This document shows, one piece after another, positions 53,407-63,682 of a stretch of 64,000 nucleotides of DNA; within the stretch, counting starts at the first letter, position 1; every line of letters begins with the position of its first letter. The DNA lies in contig CAZBRD010000018.1 of the NCBI GenBank assembly GCA_964494205.1, positions 1 to 64,000 of the forward strand. Reading direction: 5' to 3'. The translations under genes and the position numbers were made by a program. The notes under the pieces were generated by a model. The model saw nothing but the letters and a program-made list of their open reading frames with translations, made no database searches and was not told the DNA's origin. This stretch comes from JBBTCX01 sp964494205. GTDB lineage: Bacteria > Planctomycetota > Phycisphaerae > UBA1845.

Positions 53407-55377
53407 TTACTGACCGGTGTCGCCGCCAATGAACCGCGCCAGCGCCCAATCGACGTGGTCGGACTTGTTCCCATCGCCGCCTTCGTCCGCCTTTAGTGTC
53501 AGTGTCTTGGCACCTTTCACCGAGACGCTGACGGGAACCGGCTTGTCCGCTCCGGTGAGAGTATTCGGCGTGAAATCGGGCGATGGTTTGCCGTCCACGT
53601 CAATGCTGATCGTCACTTTGCCCCTTTCGCCCGTGATTTCATCGAGCCCGACGATAGCCTCAAATCGTTCGACACCGTCGGGGACTTCATACGTAATCGC
53701 GGCCTTTGAATGCGTGCCCAGCCCACGAAGGTAGATCGAATCCCCCAGATGAATCATCGACCCGCCGACGCTGCGATCGTGCTGCAATTCCTTCCACCCT
53801 TGATACGACGTCTTTGGCTTCAGCGTGCTCAAATACGTCACGTTGTCTTCGTCGACCACCGTCGGCGCGGCGCGAACCTGCGCAACCATCCAACCACTGA
53901 ATCCAATAGTCGCAACGATCGCCAGCAAAGTTATCACTTGGAACGCGCGGATAACGTGTGAGCGCGCAAACGTTTGTTCTCCGGGAATTGAAAGCGGTGT
54001 TTCGTCCACGGAGGCGCTTTTTCCCGCGAGCAAGCCAATGAGAATCAACGCGAAGATGATCAGATGCACGGTTGCGATTTGATTGGCCACCATGTCCGGC
54101 GGCAGAAACATCGAGACGTTGAGCAACAGCGTGGCGCTCAGCAGCACGAAGATTCGCTCGCGCCACGCACCGGTGACCGCCCAGAATGCAAGAAACGCGA
54201 TCGTCGGCAGGGCGTATCGCTCGTGCATCTCCGTGGGGAAAAGGAAGAACGCGAGGCCGAGCAATCCTGCGGCTGCGAATCGCGAGATCACGTTGGGGCG
54301 CATGGCGTAGAGTGAGAGAATGATTGCAACGACTAAGCTATATGCTGCGAGCGAAATCGTGCGCCAGTTAATTCGAAGCATCCATGAGGCGTTGTCGGGA
54401 AAACTCGTGCGGCCGTCAGCCACAACTTTCACAATCGGTTCCGGAACTGCGAGGTCCGATGCGCTCGGCGTTCCGGTCAGCCACCATACGTTGTACGCAC
54501 TTCGCGACAGGTCAGAGTATTGGCCGATGACGTTTACATATCCGCGTCGAAACACTTCAGTGAGGTTGCCGGTCAGAGAGAAAGGCAGCGTGACGAAGGC
54601 TGTCATCACGACAGCCCCGATCAGCATGAACGCCACGCCGAGGAATCGCTTGCGGCGAAACACTTCGAAGATGATCAAGGGCATGAACGCGATGCTCTGA
54701 AACTTCATCAACATGGCGATGGCTGCGGCTGCGCCGGAAAGAGCGGTTCTGCTGCGATTGATGAAGACCAGTGACAAAAGGCAGAACGCTGTGTGGATCG
54801 AATCGACTTGGCCCCAATACGCGGAGTTGTACAGCGCCAGCGGGTTGAGGAAGAACAACGCGCTCGCACCAACCGCTCGCCGTCCGCCGAACCACTTGCG
54901 GCCCTCGACGAATATCAGAATAGCAATCATCAAATCCGCGAGACAGGCGGGGGCTTTCAGTGCTGATTGCAGGACGCTCACGTCAGCAAGCTTTGGGTCA
55001 AAGAGAGCGACAATGTGCGCCACGCCCGACATGATCAGCAGCCAGAGAGGTGGGTAATCGCAGAAGCCGGTCTCGCCGAAAAATCCGCCGATGCCATGCT
55101 CGTGCAGACCTCGCGCCCACCTTTGGAAGAAGCCCATGTCGGACAGATGGCCGATGTTCGGCGTGAGCACGATCCATGCTCGAATCGCGAGGCCGATGAA
55201 GATGATGCCGAGAAGTATTGGCCAGACGCGTGGGTCGGTTGAACGAATCACGTGAGTCACGAGCGGTTCACGCGGGCCGCGCGGCGGCAGGGGGGTGACT
55301 GAGTTTTCACGAACCTGTTCAATGGCAGGAGACGTTGGATGCGGTATCGGCTCGACACGTGCGTTGAGCGGGTTCAT
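53407..55377 (-). CDS. polytopic GT-C-like glycosyltransferase fused to NPCBM
   Basis: The 656-residue protein has about eleven membrane helices from 52 to about 510. The first large loop has acidic residues (NIGHLSDMGFFQRWARG) and FCDYPPLWLL, a pattern found in GT-C mannosyl- and glucosyltransferases that use lipid-linked donors. The last 145 residues form an NPCBM domain (RGLGTHSKAAITYEVP, FEAIVGLDE, VDWALARF). Catalytic activity, donor and acceptor are inferred only. The NPCBM domain should lie outside the membrane and might hold the glycan being extended. It is 139 bases downstream of a similar fusion gene on the same strand. Confidence 0.8.
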   Translation of the reverse strand: MNPLNARVEPIPHPTSPAIEQVRENSVTPLPPRGPREPLVTHVIRSTDPRVWPILLGIIFIGLAIRAWIVLTPNIGHLSDMGFFQRWARGLHEHGIGGFFGETGFCDYPPLWLLIMSGVAHIVALFDPKLADVSVLQSALKAPACLADLMIAILIFVEGRKWFGGRRAVGASALFFLNPLALYNSAYWGQVDSIHTAFCLLSLVFINRSRTALSGAAAAIAMLMKFQSIAFMPLIIFEVFRRKRFLGVAFMLIGAVVMTAFVTLPFSLTGNLTEVFRRGYVNVIGQYSDLSRSAYNVWWLTGTPSASDLAVPEPIVKVVADGRTSFPDNASWMLRINWRTISLAAYSLVVAIILSLYAMRPNVISRFAAAGLLGLAFFLFPTEMHERYALPTIAFLAFWAVTGAWRERIFVLLSATLLLNVSMFLPPDMVANQIATVHLIIFALILIGLLAGKSASVDETPLSIPGEQTFARSHVIRAFQVITLLAIVATIGFSGWMVAQVRAAPTVVDEDNVTYLSTLKPKTSYQGWKELQHDRSVGGSMIHLGDSIYLRGLGTHSKAAITYEVPDGVERFEAIVGLDEITGERGKVTISIDVDGKPSPDFTPNTLTGADKPVPVSVSVKGAKTLTLKADEGGDGNKSDHVDWALARFIGGDTGQ

Positions 55378-55516
55378 GTCGGAAACTTATACCCATGAAC
55401 GCGCTTGCACAATGCAGTAGCGGCTGCAGCCGACAAGAATCGAAATGACGATACGCTAATTTCTAACCTGATGAATATGGAACCTAAATCAGAGTAACCC
55501 AGAGGAAACGAAGTGC

Positions 55517-58198
55517 TCAAGGCTTGGCTTTGACAAAACACGCGCCGGCCCAATCGACGTGGTCGAATCGCTTGCCGTCGGATGTCGGGTCAGCCAGCAG
55601 CGTGATTCGCCTCGCCTTGCCCAGTTCGACGTGAACGGTCGATGGATCAGACGTGCCGGTAAGCACCGGACTGATGAAAACCGGCTCATTATCATCCAGC
55701 GAAACAGAGACTTTGATCGAGCCCGCGCCATTGGTTGAGCGATTCACACCGACGGTGGCCTCAAAATAGTCGTAGCCCTCGGGTATGTCGTACACAAGTT
55801 TCGACGGCGCATGTGACCCCAGCCCACGTTCATATTGGTCCGGACCGGGTTGGAGTTTGCCGCCCTCGACCGATCGATCCATCGTCAGATCGCCATAGTC
55901 CTGACTGACCGACACTGGCGTCAGTAAGCTCAGATAGAGAATGCCTTGATCGTCCGGCTCCGGAATCGATGCTTCGCCTGGGGCTTCGCCATTCTCGCGA
56001 ATGCGGAACAAGAGGTATTCGTATGATTTTTTCTGTGCTTCCTGGTAATCGGCCACCGGGAAGATCAGCTCGGCGAGATCTTTCGCAGCAGCGAGCTTGC
56101 CCGCGAGACTCTTATGATCGCGATCCGTAATGACGTACTTGCAGCCGAACTCGTCGCGAATGTCCTCGAGCTTGCATTGGATTTGCTCTTTGCGTTCTTT
56201 GCCGTTTTTGTCGCGCACGGTGTAGGAAGTAGTTGACGGCACTTCTCCGCGTGAAACCTTGATATATCGCTGCCACAAGTCAGGTCGACGTTCGTGCGTG
56301 AACTTGGGATCGAGACCGACGATGTAGTGGTTATACGAGTTGTGATAGAAGTAGACGGGGAAAATGTCCCAGTCATCTGTGAAAATCAGGTCGCCCGGCT
56401 GCGATCGCTCCTTCAGAAACGCCATCATGTTGCGAATGGCTACAAGGTCATAGCGACAGCGAGTCGATTCCTGAATGTCGACGAGTTGTCGACCGGCGGT
56501 TGCGGTGGCCACGATGAGGAAGAAAAACGTCAAGAACATGGCCAGGATTGCGCGCACGACTCCGCGAGTTGGCTGCATGGTCGCGACCGCCTGCGTGGTT
56601 CCGCGAGAGATGGAAATAACAACGAAGCAAATCGCTCCGAGCACGATCCACGTGGTCCAATGAAAAGGAATCTTTCCCTGCGACCAGTTTTTCCCAGCAA
56701 AGTTCGCCAGCAAATAAACGGTCCCGTAAACGCCGCCGACTATGGCCGCAAGGATCAAGGGTGTCAGCGTAAATGGCAGGATGCTTGATCCAGTGTCTCG
56801 CGAAGTTCGCTGAAATCCAAATGGACCGACCAGTACAATAAGGAGATAAAGAACCGCAACGCAAGCCCACACTTTCCATTCGACGAGCAGCGGACCGAGA
56901 TCGACAAGGAACTTTTTCAGGGCGTCCAATGTCTGATCGACAAACGCGAATTGACTGCCGTGATGATGTATCACAAAGGCCGCGGCGAACGGCAGAATCG
57001 CCAGCGTGATTGGAAACAGCGCCAACGGCCATCCTGCTCTGCCATAAGTGAGCCAGCGAAAACGGTCGGACGCCTGTCGAAGTTGCGGGGCGACGAGATA
57101 GGCCGCACTGAGCAGCGCGAACACGGGCCAATACTCAACGAATCGCCGCGCTTTCGCCATCAGCAACAGGAACACGAAGTTCATCAGGATGAGTGACAGT
57201 TCTTTGGCACTTAGCGTCGGGCCGAGTCGCGATCGGAAGGCCACGGCGACCGCCCAAACGGCCGCCGTTGGGCCGATCATCTGCGTGAACCACCATAAGT
57301 CCTGATACGGCTGCCACTCCTGGCCGACCGGGATGTCGGGCGTGAGACCTGTACCGAATACCTGAAGCTTCAGGAAGTCGACCATGCCGTCGTTGTACGG
57401 ATAGAAGTAGACGCCCAACAGCCAACCTGACAGCGTGAGAAGAACCATGAGCCAAGGGAACTCGCGCGAATCGCGCGGGCCGAAGACCATTGCTAATGCA
57501 TAAAGTGCGACGATCACCGGTGCGAACATCACGCCCCCGAGGTAGAGCGTGGTGGCTGCGTAGACAGATATGCCCGCGAGCACGTATCTGCGCCGGAACA
57601 TGAATAAGAGTATCAGCAGCATGATCAGCAGAGACGGTGTGATCGCGCGCACGAACGCCTGGCGCGTGAAAAACTGAATGGGCATCAGAAGGAAAAACAG
57701 CAGCCACATCCACCGCCAGCGCACGTCCTCGCTGATGAGCAGCAGATTGAACACCATCAACAGCAAGCCGAAGAATACCGAGGTGGCCCAGCGTCCACCT
57801 GCGGCGTAGTCCTGATTTAGATAGTGCGAGAGTTTCACAAAGGGCACCATCAGGAGATGGAAGCCGAAGTGGTGACTGACGAATCCGTGGCCTTCCTTGG
57901 TGAAATACGCGTACTTCAGCCACGGAAACTCCTTCGGTATTTCACCTTCGGACATCATGGCTGACATCTTCACATGGTAGAACGAGTCGTTGCCGGGCAG
58001 GCCGAGTTCATTGCCGGCGACACCGCCCGTGCCCGCATAAAAAAAGTGCATGAGCAGGGCACCGAAAAGGAAAATGACGAGAGACTCGGCGATGTACTCG
58101 AACCGAAGGAGTGACGGCGCAGGGTTCATACTTCGGACTTTCGCCGGTTCGATGGTTCTGATCTGCAAGTCTGGTGATGTTGGTTTCGCGGTGTCCAC
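55517..58198 (-). CDS. large GT-C (STT3-like) membrane protein fused to NPCBM
   Basis: The 893-residue protein has roughly twelve to thirteen membrane helices up to about 590. After the first helix the loop reads LPGNDSFYHVKMSAMM, with Asp71 and His75 in the place of the metal-binding motif of oligosaccharyltransferase-type GT-C enzymes. A soluble mixed domain (595-740) follows, with a possible DRDHK turn, then a C-terminal NPCBM domain from about 750 (RGLGSHAPSKLVYDIP, FEATVGVN, VDWAGACF). An oligosaccharyl- or glycosyltransferase role is inference; WWDYG-type motifs are not seen. The GTG start at 58198 could also be replaced by the ATG at 58129. Confidence 0.78.
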   Translation of the reverse strand: MDTAKPTSPDLQIRTIEPAKVRSMNPAPSLLRFEYIAESLVIFLFGALLMHFFYAGTGGVAGNELGLPGNDSFYHVKMSAMMSEGEIPKEFPWLKYAYFTKEGHGFVSHHFGFHLLMVPFVKLSHYLNQDYAAGGRWATSVFFGLLLMVFNLLLISEDVRWRWMWLLFFLLMPIQFFTRQAFVRAITPSLLIMLLILLFMFRRRYVLAGISVYAATTLYLGGVMFAPVIVALYALAMVFGPRDSREFPWLMVLLTLSGWLLGVYFYPYNDGMVDFLKLQVFGTGLTPDIPVGQEWQPYQDLWWFTQMIGPTAAVWAVAVAFRSRLGPTLSAKELSLILMNFVFLLLMAKARRFVEYWPVFALLSAAYLVAPQLRQASDRFRWLTYGRAGWPLALFPITLAILPFAAAFVIHHHGSQFAFVDQTLDALKKFLVDLGPLLVEWKVWACVAVLYLLIVLVGPFGFQRTSRDTGSSILPFTLTPLILAAIVGGVYGTVYLLANFAGKNWSQGKIPFHWTTWIVLGAICFVVISISRGTTQAVATMQPTRGVVRAILAMFLTFFFLIVATATAGRQLVDIQESTRCRYDLVAIRNMMAFLKERSQPGDLIFTDDWDIFPVYFYHNSYNHYIVGLDPKFTHERRPDLWQRYIKVSRGEVPSTTSYTVRDKNGKERKEQIQCKLEDIRDEFGCKYVITDRDHKSLAGKLAAAKDLAELIFPVADYQEAQKKSYEYLLFRIRENGEAPGEASIPEPDDQGILYLSLLTPVSVSQDYGDLTMDRSVEGGKLQPGPDQYERGLGSHAPSKLVYDIPEGYDYFEATVGVNRSTNGAGSIKVSVSLDDNEPVFISPVLTGTSDPSTVHVELGKARRITLLADPTSDGKRFDHVDWAGACFVKAKP

Positions 58199-58322
58199 TT
58201 GGTATCTACCCCAACAGGCTGAGTCGAACGCTCAACGCTGCCAACGCGGAAGTGTACGTCGAAAAAACGACGATGACAAAAGAGGGTTTACCGTAGTGTC
58301 ATGGAAAGTCGTGTTGAATGAG

Positions 58323-58826
58323 TCAGTCGTCGTGGTTGCCGCAGCAACGGGGGCCCGGTGACGAGCCGCGCACCTTGGCGAAATACACTTCCCGACCGCG
58401 ATCGCGATAGTGCACTTCGTCCATATAGGCGCGAATGAGCATGATCCCGCGTCCGTTGGGGACGGGCAGGCGATCCGGCGCCGTGCAATCGGGCACGCGC
58501 TCGAGGTCGAAACCACAGCCCTCATCGCGAATGATGACCGCGACCTTATTACTCGTGACTGCGTATCGCACGGTGACGGTTTTGGTTGGATCGCAGCTGT
58601 TGCCGTGCTTGACGGCGTTGGTGAGGGCTTCCTCCAATGCGAGCTTGATGCCAAATACTTCCTCATCGGAGAAGCCGCACTGCTCCAACTCGGAGAGAAT
58701 CGCGCGCTTGGGCTGACAAGTCTCGGCAAGATCGCTCTTGATCACGCAGACTTTGAACGACTTCTCATTGTCAGGATCAATTTCGGGCATGCGACGCGAA
58801 CTCGAAAGCGAGAAAGCGGACCCCAT
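58323..58826 (-). CDS. RsbW-like anti-sigma factor / HATPase
   Basis: The 167-residue GHKL ATPase of the anti-sigma kinase type has an N-box EEALTNAVKHGN (65-76), G1 DEGCGF (101-106) and G2 NGRGIML (124-130). Such proteins bind a sigma factor and phosphorylate an STAS antagonist. Its ATG overlaps the stop of the STAS gene by one base (TAATG), which makes the pair a partner-switch module. The sigma factor and the PP2C phosphatase are not adjacent. Confidence 0.9.
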   Translation of the reverse strand: MGSAFSLSSSRRMPEIDPDNEKSFKVCVIKSDLAETCQPKRAILSELEQCGFSDEEVFGIKLALEEALTNAVKHGNSCDPTKTVTVRYAVTSNKVAVIIRDEGCGFDLERVPDCTAPDRLPVPNGRGIMLIRAYMDEVHYRDRGREVYFAKVRGSSPGPRCCGNHDD

Positions 58827-59188
58827 TAGAAACTCTGCAACGCCTGATCGGCGGTAGGATGTATATCGAATAGTTTGTTCAGCCGCGTGATCTTGAACAC
58901 CTCAAAGATCTGCGGGGAAATGTCGGAAAGCTTCAGTTTTCCGGTCTGATCGGACATTTTCTTGTTGAGCGTGATAAGCATGCCGAGGGCGGCGCTGGAA
59001 AGATGATCCACATTCTTGAAGCTCAGGAGCAGGTTCTTATCCGGGTGACCGTCAATAAGCTGGCCGATTTCGTCCTCGATTTCGCGGATTGAAAGCTCTT
59101 CGAGAATCTTACGATCTGCGAACCCGACAACGCTAACGCCGTTGGATTCGGTGACGGTCAAATGTGAACGCGATTCAGCCATGGACAT
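58826..59188 (-). CDS. STAS-domain anti-sigma factor antagonist (RsbV-like)
   Basis: The 120-residue single STAS domain carries the phosphoacceptor region KNVDHLSSAALGML with Ser64/Ser65; Ser65 aligns with the serine phosphorylated in SpoIIAA/RsbV. It should bind the RsbW-like partner when unphosphorylated and free the sigma factor. The ATG at 59188 follows GGAG at four bases; ATG 59182 is also possible, and the open frame to 59458 has no signal. The gene-free stretch 59189-59613 upstream shows nothing else that I can support. Confidence 0.9.
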   Translation of the reverse strand: MSMAESRSHLTVTESNGVSVVGFADRKILEELSIREIEDEIGQLIDGHPDKNLLLSFKNVDHLSSAALGMLITLNKKMSDQTGKLKLSDISPQIFEVFKITRLNKLFDIHPTADQALQSF

Positions 59189-59613
59189 CTTGCTCCATCG
59201 GCGGTTTTTCAGAAGCGCCGAACTATTAAAGTCTACGCAGACACTTTGGAGTGTCAAGGCGAAGCGAGTCGCTCGTCTGTACGGTTTGGCATTGTTGACG
59301 TGATTCGAGATAGGTCCATACCGGCAAGTGTAACCTTGTGGCATTTTTCGGGATTTGAATTCGTCAACACGAGAGCCGATTTCATTCGCGTCGAAGGAAC
59401 GGGGCGTCTGTTTTTGCGGCTGACAATTGTCCAACAGAAGACAGACACATCGAGACAAGTTCGGTCTGTCGCGTGCACCTCACCGCTGCCCTCAGCAGCG
59501 ACTTGACCGAAGGCCGATGCTTGCCTACTCTCCCCGCAGGTGCTGTCAGTTGCTGTGCTTTGGCGTGCTCACCTTTGTGGCCGACTGAAGCGGCGATTAG
59601 ACACTCCGCCGAC

Positions 59614-59686
<73 letters not shown>

Positions 59687-59868
59687 GTAACACGAAGTGA
59701 GCGTTAGACTCCCGCCTTCTATGCTCCAGTTAGCCCAGTTGCGCAATGCTCGGCACAGTGAATGCAAAACGAATAGACGCGCAGGTAACACCGGAAGGAC
59801 CTCTTGTAACATTCCTATAAAGTCGCGCAGATGAGTCGGCTGGCGTTATGCACGCCGCCAGCGAAGGC

Positions 59869-61245
59869 ATGTCGAAAACACCAACGAATCACCAGCCAAT
59901 CCACGATACATTCGCCGCCCTCCGCGTGCGTAACTATCGGCTATTCGTCATCGGCTGGCTGCCTGCATCTGTGGGGTTGCAGATGCAGGCGATGGCGCTG
60001 GCGTGGGAGGTATACGAACGCACGTTAGATCCCTTATCGCTTGGCATCATCGGCCTCGCTCGCGCTCTGCCGACTGTGCTTCTCGCGCTACCGGCAGGGC
60101 AGATTGTAGACCTCGTCGATCGCCGCCGCGCGCTCATCACCACGCAGGTTGGATTCACGATCACTTGCCTGCTGCTCGTGTTCGGATCGATGGCGTGGGA
60201 AACCGGTATGTTAGGTGACGGACCATGGGGAGTTCGCACCATGTATCTCCTCATTGCATTGACCGGTTTTTCGCGAGTCTTCAATGGACCGAGTCGATCG
60301 AGCCTGCTTCCGCTGATTATTCCGGGCGGTGTTAATGGACCTGTCTTTCACAATGCGATCACGTGGAACAGCGGCGTGTTTCAACTCGCTGCCACGCTCG
60401 GACCGCTGGTGGCTGGTTACTTGATCGCCATGACCGGTCGTGCCTGGCCGGTTTACCTCACGGCAGCCGCGAGTTGCTTTTGGTTTGCGATGACGGCTTC
60501 GCTCATCCGCACGACCGAGCCAGACAATAGAGAGAAGCCACAGAGTTCATCGATTCTCGCGCTCATGCGTCCATCGTCCCTCATGCCCGGGATCCTCGAC
60601 GGCGTGCGACATATTTGGCGCGAGCGGACAGTCTTTGGAGCTATCGCATTGGATTTGTTTGCCGTGCTGCTCGGCGGGGCGACGGCGCTCATGCCGGTAT
60701 TCGCGAAGGAGATTCTTTACGTGGGGCCGATCGGGCTGGGGGCGCTGAAAGCCGCACCATACATTGGCGCGCTGCTGATGGCACTTGCGCTTGCGCGGCG
60801 TGAGCCGTTTCGCAAAGCAGGCCCGGCGTTGCTCTGGTCGGTCGCCGGGTTTGGAATCTGCACCATCATCTTTGGTCTATCCAAAAACTTCCTGCTCTCA
60901 TTGATCATGCTTGGACTTCTCGGCGCGTTCGACAACATCAGCGTCGTCGTTCGCCACGTGCTGGTGAGCGTACGCACGCCTGATCGGCTGCGAGGCAGGG
61001 TGGCGGCCGTCAATTCAGTCTTCATTGAATGTTCGAACGAGGTCGGCGGGTTTGAGAGCGGACTCGTCGCCAAATTGTTCGGGCCGGTTGTTAGCGTCGT
61101 CTCGGGAGGGATCGGGACGATTCTCGTTGTGTTGGGAATGGCCGCTTGGATTCCGGAGCTTCGACGTTTGGGGCGGCTCGTTGAAGTAGCTGACAAAGAA
61201 GCGGAAGAAAAATCCGAGACTCGCACGGCGGCGCTTACGAAGTAA
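59869..61245 (+). CDS. MFS transporter, EntS-like
   Basis: The 458-residue major facilitator has twelve hydrophobic helices and the loop 2-3 signature DLVDRRRALITT, of the kind found in EntS/DUF894-type exporters. An N-terminal polar segment of about 20 residues precedes helix 1. It probably exports a small molecule with proton antiport; the substrate is unknown. The start at 59869 has GAAGG just upstream; the ATG at 59848 is a less supported alternative. Confidence 0.88.
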   Translation: MSKTPTNHQPIHDTFAALRVRNYRLFVIGWLPASVGLQMQAMALAWEVYERTLDPLSLGIIGLARALPTVLLALPAGQIVDLVDRRRALITTQVGFTITCLLLVFGSMAWETGMLGDGPWGVRTMYLLIALTGFSRVFNGPSRSSLLPLIIPGGVNGPVFHNAITWNSGVFQLAATLGPLVAGYLIAMTGRAWPVYLTAAASCFWFAMTASLIRTTEPDNREKPQSSSILALMRPSSLMPGILDGVRHIWRERTVFGAIALDLFAVLLGGATALMPVFAKEILYVGPIGLGALKAAPYIGALLMALALARREPFRKAGPALLWSVAGFGICTIIFGLSKNFLLSLIMLGLLGAFDNISVVVRHVLVSVRTPDRLRGRVAAVNSVFIECSNEVGGFESGLVAKLFGPVVSVVSGGIGTILVVLGMAAWIPELRRLGRLVEVADKEAEEKSETRTAALTK

Positions 61246-61391
61246 CGCAGAGAATCGGGCGCCACACAGCGTTAATTGCAGGTTCGGTCATGATCTGAGC
61301 CGCGGCGTTTACGTCGCGTATCGTGCGCTGCCTGAAGGCAGCGGCTCTGGCGTATCGTGGTTGTTTGTCAGAATCGCTGCGTGCCCACAGA

Positions 61392-61583
61392 ATGCTCGCC
61401 ATGAAGGACGAGGCGAGCTATGTTTGCGATGCGTGCGGCGAAGAGATCGTGGTTCCCATCGATCCATCAGCCGGCGGTTCTCAGGAGTACGTGGAGGATT
61501 GTCCGGTGTGCTGTCGCGCCAACATCATTCACGTCGAAATTGATGACGACCGCGACGTGCGAGTCTGGGCCGAGGCAGAGTAA
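61392..61583 (+). CDS. CPXCG-motif cysteine-rich protein
   Basis: The 63-residue zinc-ribbon protein has Cys12 and Cys15 (YVCDACGEEI) and Cys37, Cys40 and Cys41 (EDCPVCCRA), followed by an acidic end. It matches the CPXCG family of very short bacterial proteins; here the motif is CPVCC. Function is unknown. ATGs at 61392 and 61401 are both possible starts. It ends 26 bases before the S9 peptidase. Confidence 0.85.
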   Translation: MLAMKDEASYVCDACGEEIVVPIDPSAGGSQEYVEDCPVCCRANIIHVEIDDDRDVRVWAEAE

Positions 61584-61609
61584 CGGCGCAAGTGGCGGAG
61601 GAGTTCATC

Positions 61610-63682
61610 GTGCGATTCAAAACGCTTATTACGTTGGTCATCCTTGGAACACATTTCGCACGGGGCGGCGAGCCTACTCCGCTGACCGATATGGACGTGT
61701 TCAATCTGGAATACGCGTCCGATCCGCAAATTTCGCCGGACGGTACGAAGATCGTCTATGTGCGGCGATTTGCGGATGTCATGACGGATCAGTTCTACAG
61801 CAACTTGTGGATTGTCGGATTTGACGGGTCGAATCATCGCCCGCTGACGAGCGGGAATCGGCGGGACAACTCGCCGCGCTGGTCGCCGGATGGCACGCGG
61901 TTGCTCTACTTGTCGGATGAGCACGGCAGCACGCAACTGTACATGCGCTGGATGGACACCGGTCAGACAGCCAAGCTCACGAACGTGCAGCAGGCGCCGC
62001 AATCTCCGAGTTGGTCGCCGGATGGTTCGCAGATTTCGTTCGTGGGTTTCGTACCGTCGGACCCGATCAGCATCGCAAAAATGCCGGCAGCGCCGAAGGA
62101 TGCGAAATGGGCTGAGCCAGCGATGGTGATCGATCAGATCACCTATCGCTTCGACAAGAAAGGCTATCTCAAACCCGGCTTCTTTCATTTGTTCGTGATG
62201 CCCGCCGAACCGGGTACGCCTCGACAATTGACCAGCGGCAATTTTCATCACGGCGCTTCGCCGAGTGGCGGTGGAAAACATGTGTGGGCCCCTGATGGCA
62301 ATTCGATCATTATGTCCGCGAACAGGCACGCCGATTTTGAATTTCAGCCGCTCAATTCTGAAATCTATGAAGTAATCATCTCAGATGGGGAAATCAAAAC
62401 CCTCACGGATCGGCTCGGCCCCGACAGCAACCCTGCAATATCGCCCGATGGCAAGCTGATCGCGTACACGGGATTTGACGATTGTTTTCAGGGCCATCAG
62501 ACGACAAAGCTGTACGTGATGAATCGCGACGGCACCGGCGTTCGCACGCTGACCAATGATCTCGATCGCACCATCGACAAAGTGGAGTGGGTTGGTAACG
62601 GCGATGGCATAGTCATCATGTACGACGATCAAGGCAACACCCGGCTGGACTTCTATTCACAGGATGGCAAGTTGACACTTGCGAAGGATCTTGGGGGAAC
62701 CGGAAGCGCCTACGGCGGCGGCACGTTCAGCGTCTCAATGAATGGGCGCATAGCATTCAATTATTCGCCGACTGATACGCCCGGCGACGTTGGCGTTACG
62801 ACGATCAAAGGCGAGCCGACACGCACTGTCACAAATATCAATCGCGATCTGCTGAGTCAGCGAAAACTCGGCGCGGTTGAAGAGATTTGGTACGAATCAT
62901 CGAAAGACACGCGTCGCGTACAGGGTTGGATCGTTAAGCCGCCGGACTTTGATCCCGCCCGAAAATATCCGCTCATTCTCGAAATCCACGGCGGGCCCTT
63001 CGCGAATTACGGCGATCGGTTTGACGTGGAGAAGCAATACTGGGCCGGCAAGGGTTACGTCGTGCTCTACACCAATCCGCGCGGCAGCACGAGCTACGGT
63101 GAAGAGTTCGGCAACCTGATTCATCACGCCTACCCGGGCGACGATTTCTACGACTTGGACGCGGGCGTCGACGCGATGATCGCGAAGGGGTACGTCGATC
63201 CCGATAACTTGTTCATCACCGGCGGCAGCGGCGGCGGAGTGCTGACTTGCTGGATGATCGGCAAGACCGATCGCTTCCGCGCAGCGGCCTCTCAGTACCC
63301 CGTGATCAACTGGTATAGTTTCACTCTGAACGCAGACCTATCGGTGTTCTTCTGGAAATACTGGTTCCCCGGTTTGCCGTGGGACCACACGCAACACTAC
63401 ATGGATCGGTCGCTCACTTCGGTGGTTAAGAACGTGAAGACGCCTACGATGGTCATCACCGGCGAGGAAGATTGGCGAACACCCATCTCCGAATCCGAGC
63501 AATACTACAAAGCCTTGAAGCTGCTGAAGGTCGAGAGCGTTCTCGTCCGCGTACCCGACGAAGCGCACGGCATCCGCCAACGCCCTAGCCACCACATCGC
63601 GAAAATGCTGAACATCGTCGGGTGGTTCGAGAAGTTCCGCAAAAACACAGAATCCGGGCCTGACGTAAAGGGTAAGAAGTAA
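61610..63682 (+). CDS. S9 family prolyl oligopeptidase-like serine peptidase
   Basis: The 690-residue protein has a signal peptide (RFKTLITLVILGTHFARG), a WD40-like/TolB-like propeller (PQISPDGTKIVYVRR, SPRWSPDGTRLLYLS and further blades) and a C-terminal alpha/beta hydrolase. The triad is Ser540 in GGSGGG, Asp621 in GEEDWRTP and His653 in DEAHGI. It should be an exported acylaminoacyl- or dipeptidyl-peptidase. GGAGGAG lies six bases before the GTG at 61610, which decides this start over the GTG at 61592. Downstream, 63683-64000 shows no supported gene. Confidence 0.92.
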   Translation: MRFKTLITLVILGTHFARGGEPTPLTDMDVFNLEYASDPQISPDGTKIVYVRRFADVMTDQFYSNLWIVGFDGSNHRPLTSGNRRDNSPRWSPDGTRLLYLSDEHGSTQLYMRWMDTGQTAKLTNVQQAPQSPSWSPDGSQISFVGFVPSDPISIAKMPAAPKDAKWAEPAMVIDQITYRFDKKGYLKPGFFHLFVMPAEPGTPRQLTSGNFHHGASPSGGGKHVWAPDGNSIIMSANRHADFEFQPLNSEIYEVIISDGEIKTLTDRLGPDSNPAISPDGKLIAYTGFDDCFQGHQTTKLYVMNRDGTGVRTLTNDLDRTIDKVEWVGNGDGIVIMYDDQGNTRLDFYSQDGKLTLAKDLGGTGSAYGGGTFSVSMNGRIAFNYSPTDTPGDVGVTTIKGEPTRTVTNINRDLLSQRKLGAVEEIWYESSKDTRRVQGWIVKPPDFDPARKYPLILEIHGGPFANYGDRFDVEKQYWAGKGYVVLYTNPRGSTSYGEEFGNLIHHAYPGDDFYDLDAGVDAMIAKGYVDPDNLFITGGSGGGVLTCWMIGKTDRFRAAASQYPVINWYSFTLNADLSVFFWKYWFPGLPWDHTQHYMDRSLTSVVKNVKTPTMVITGEEDWRTPISESEQYYKALKLLKVESVLVRVPDEAHGIRQRPSHHIAKMLNIVGWFEKFRKNTESGPDVKGKK

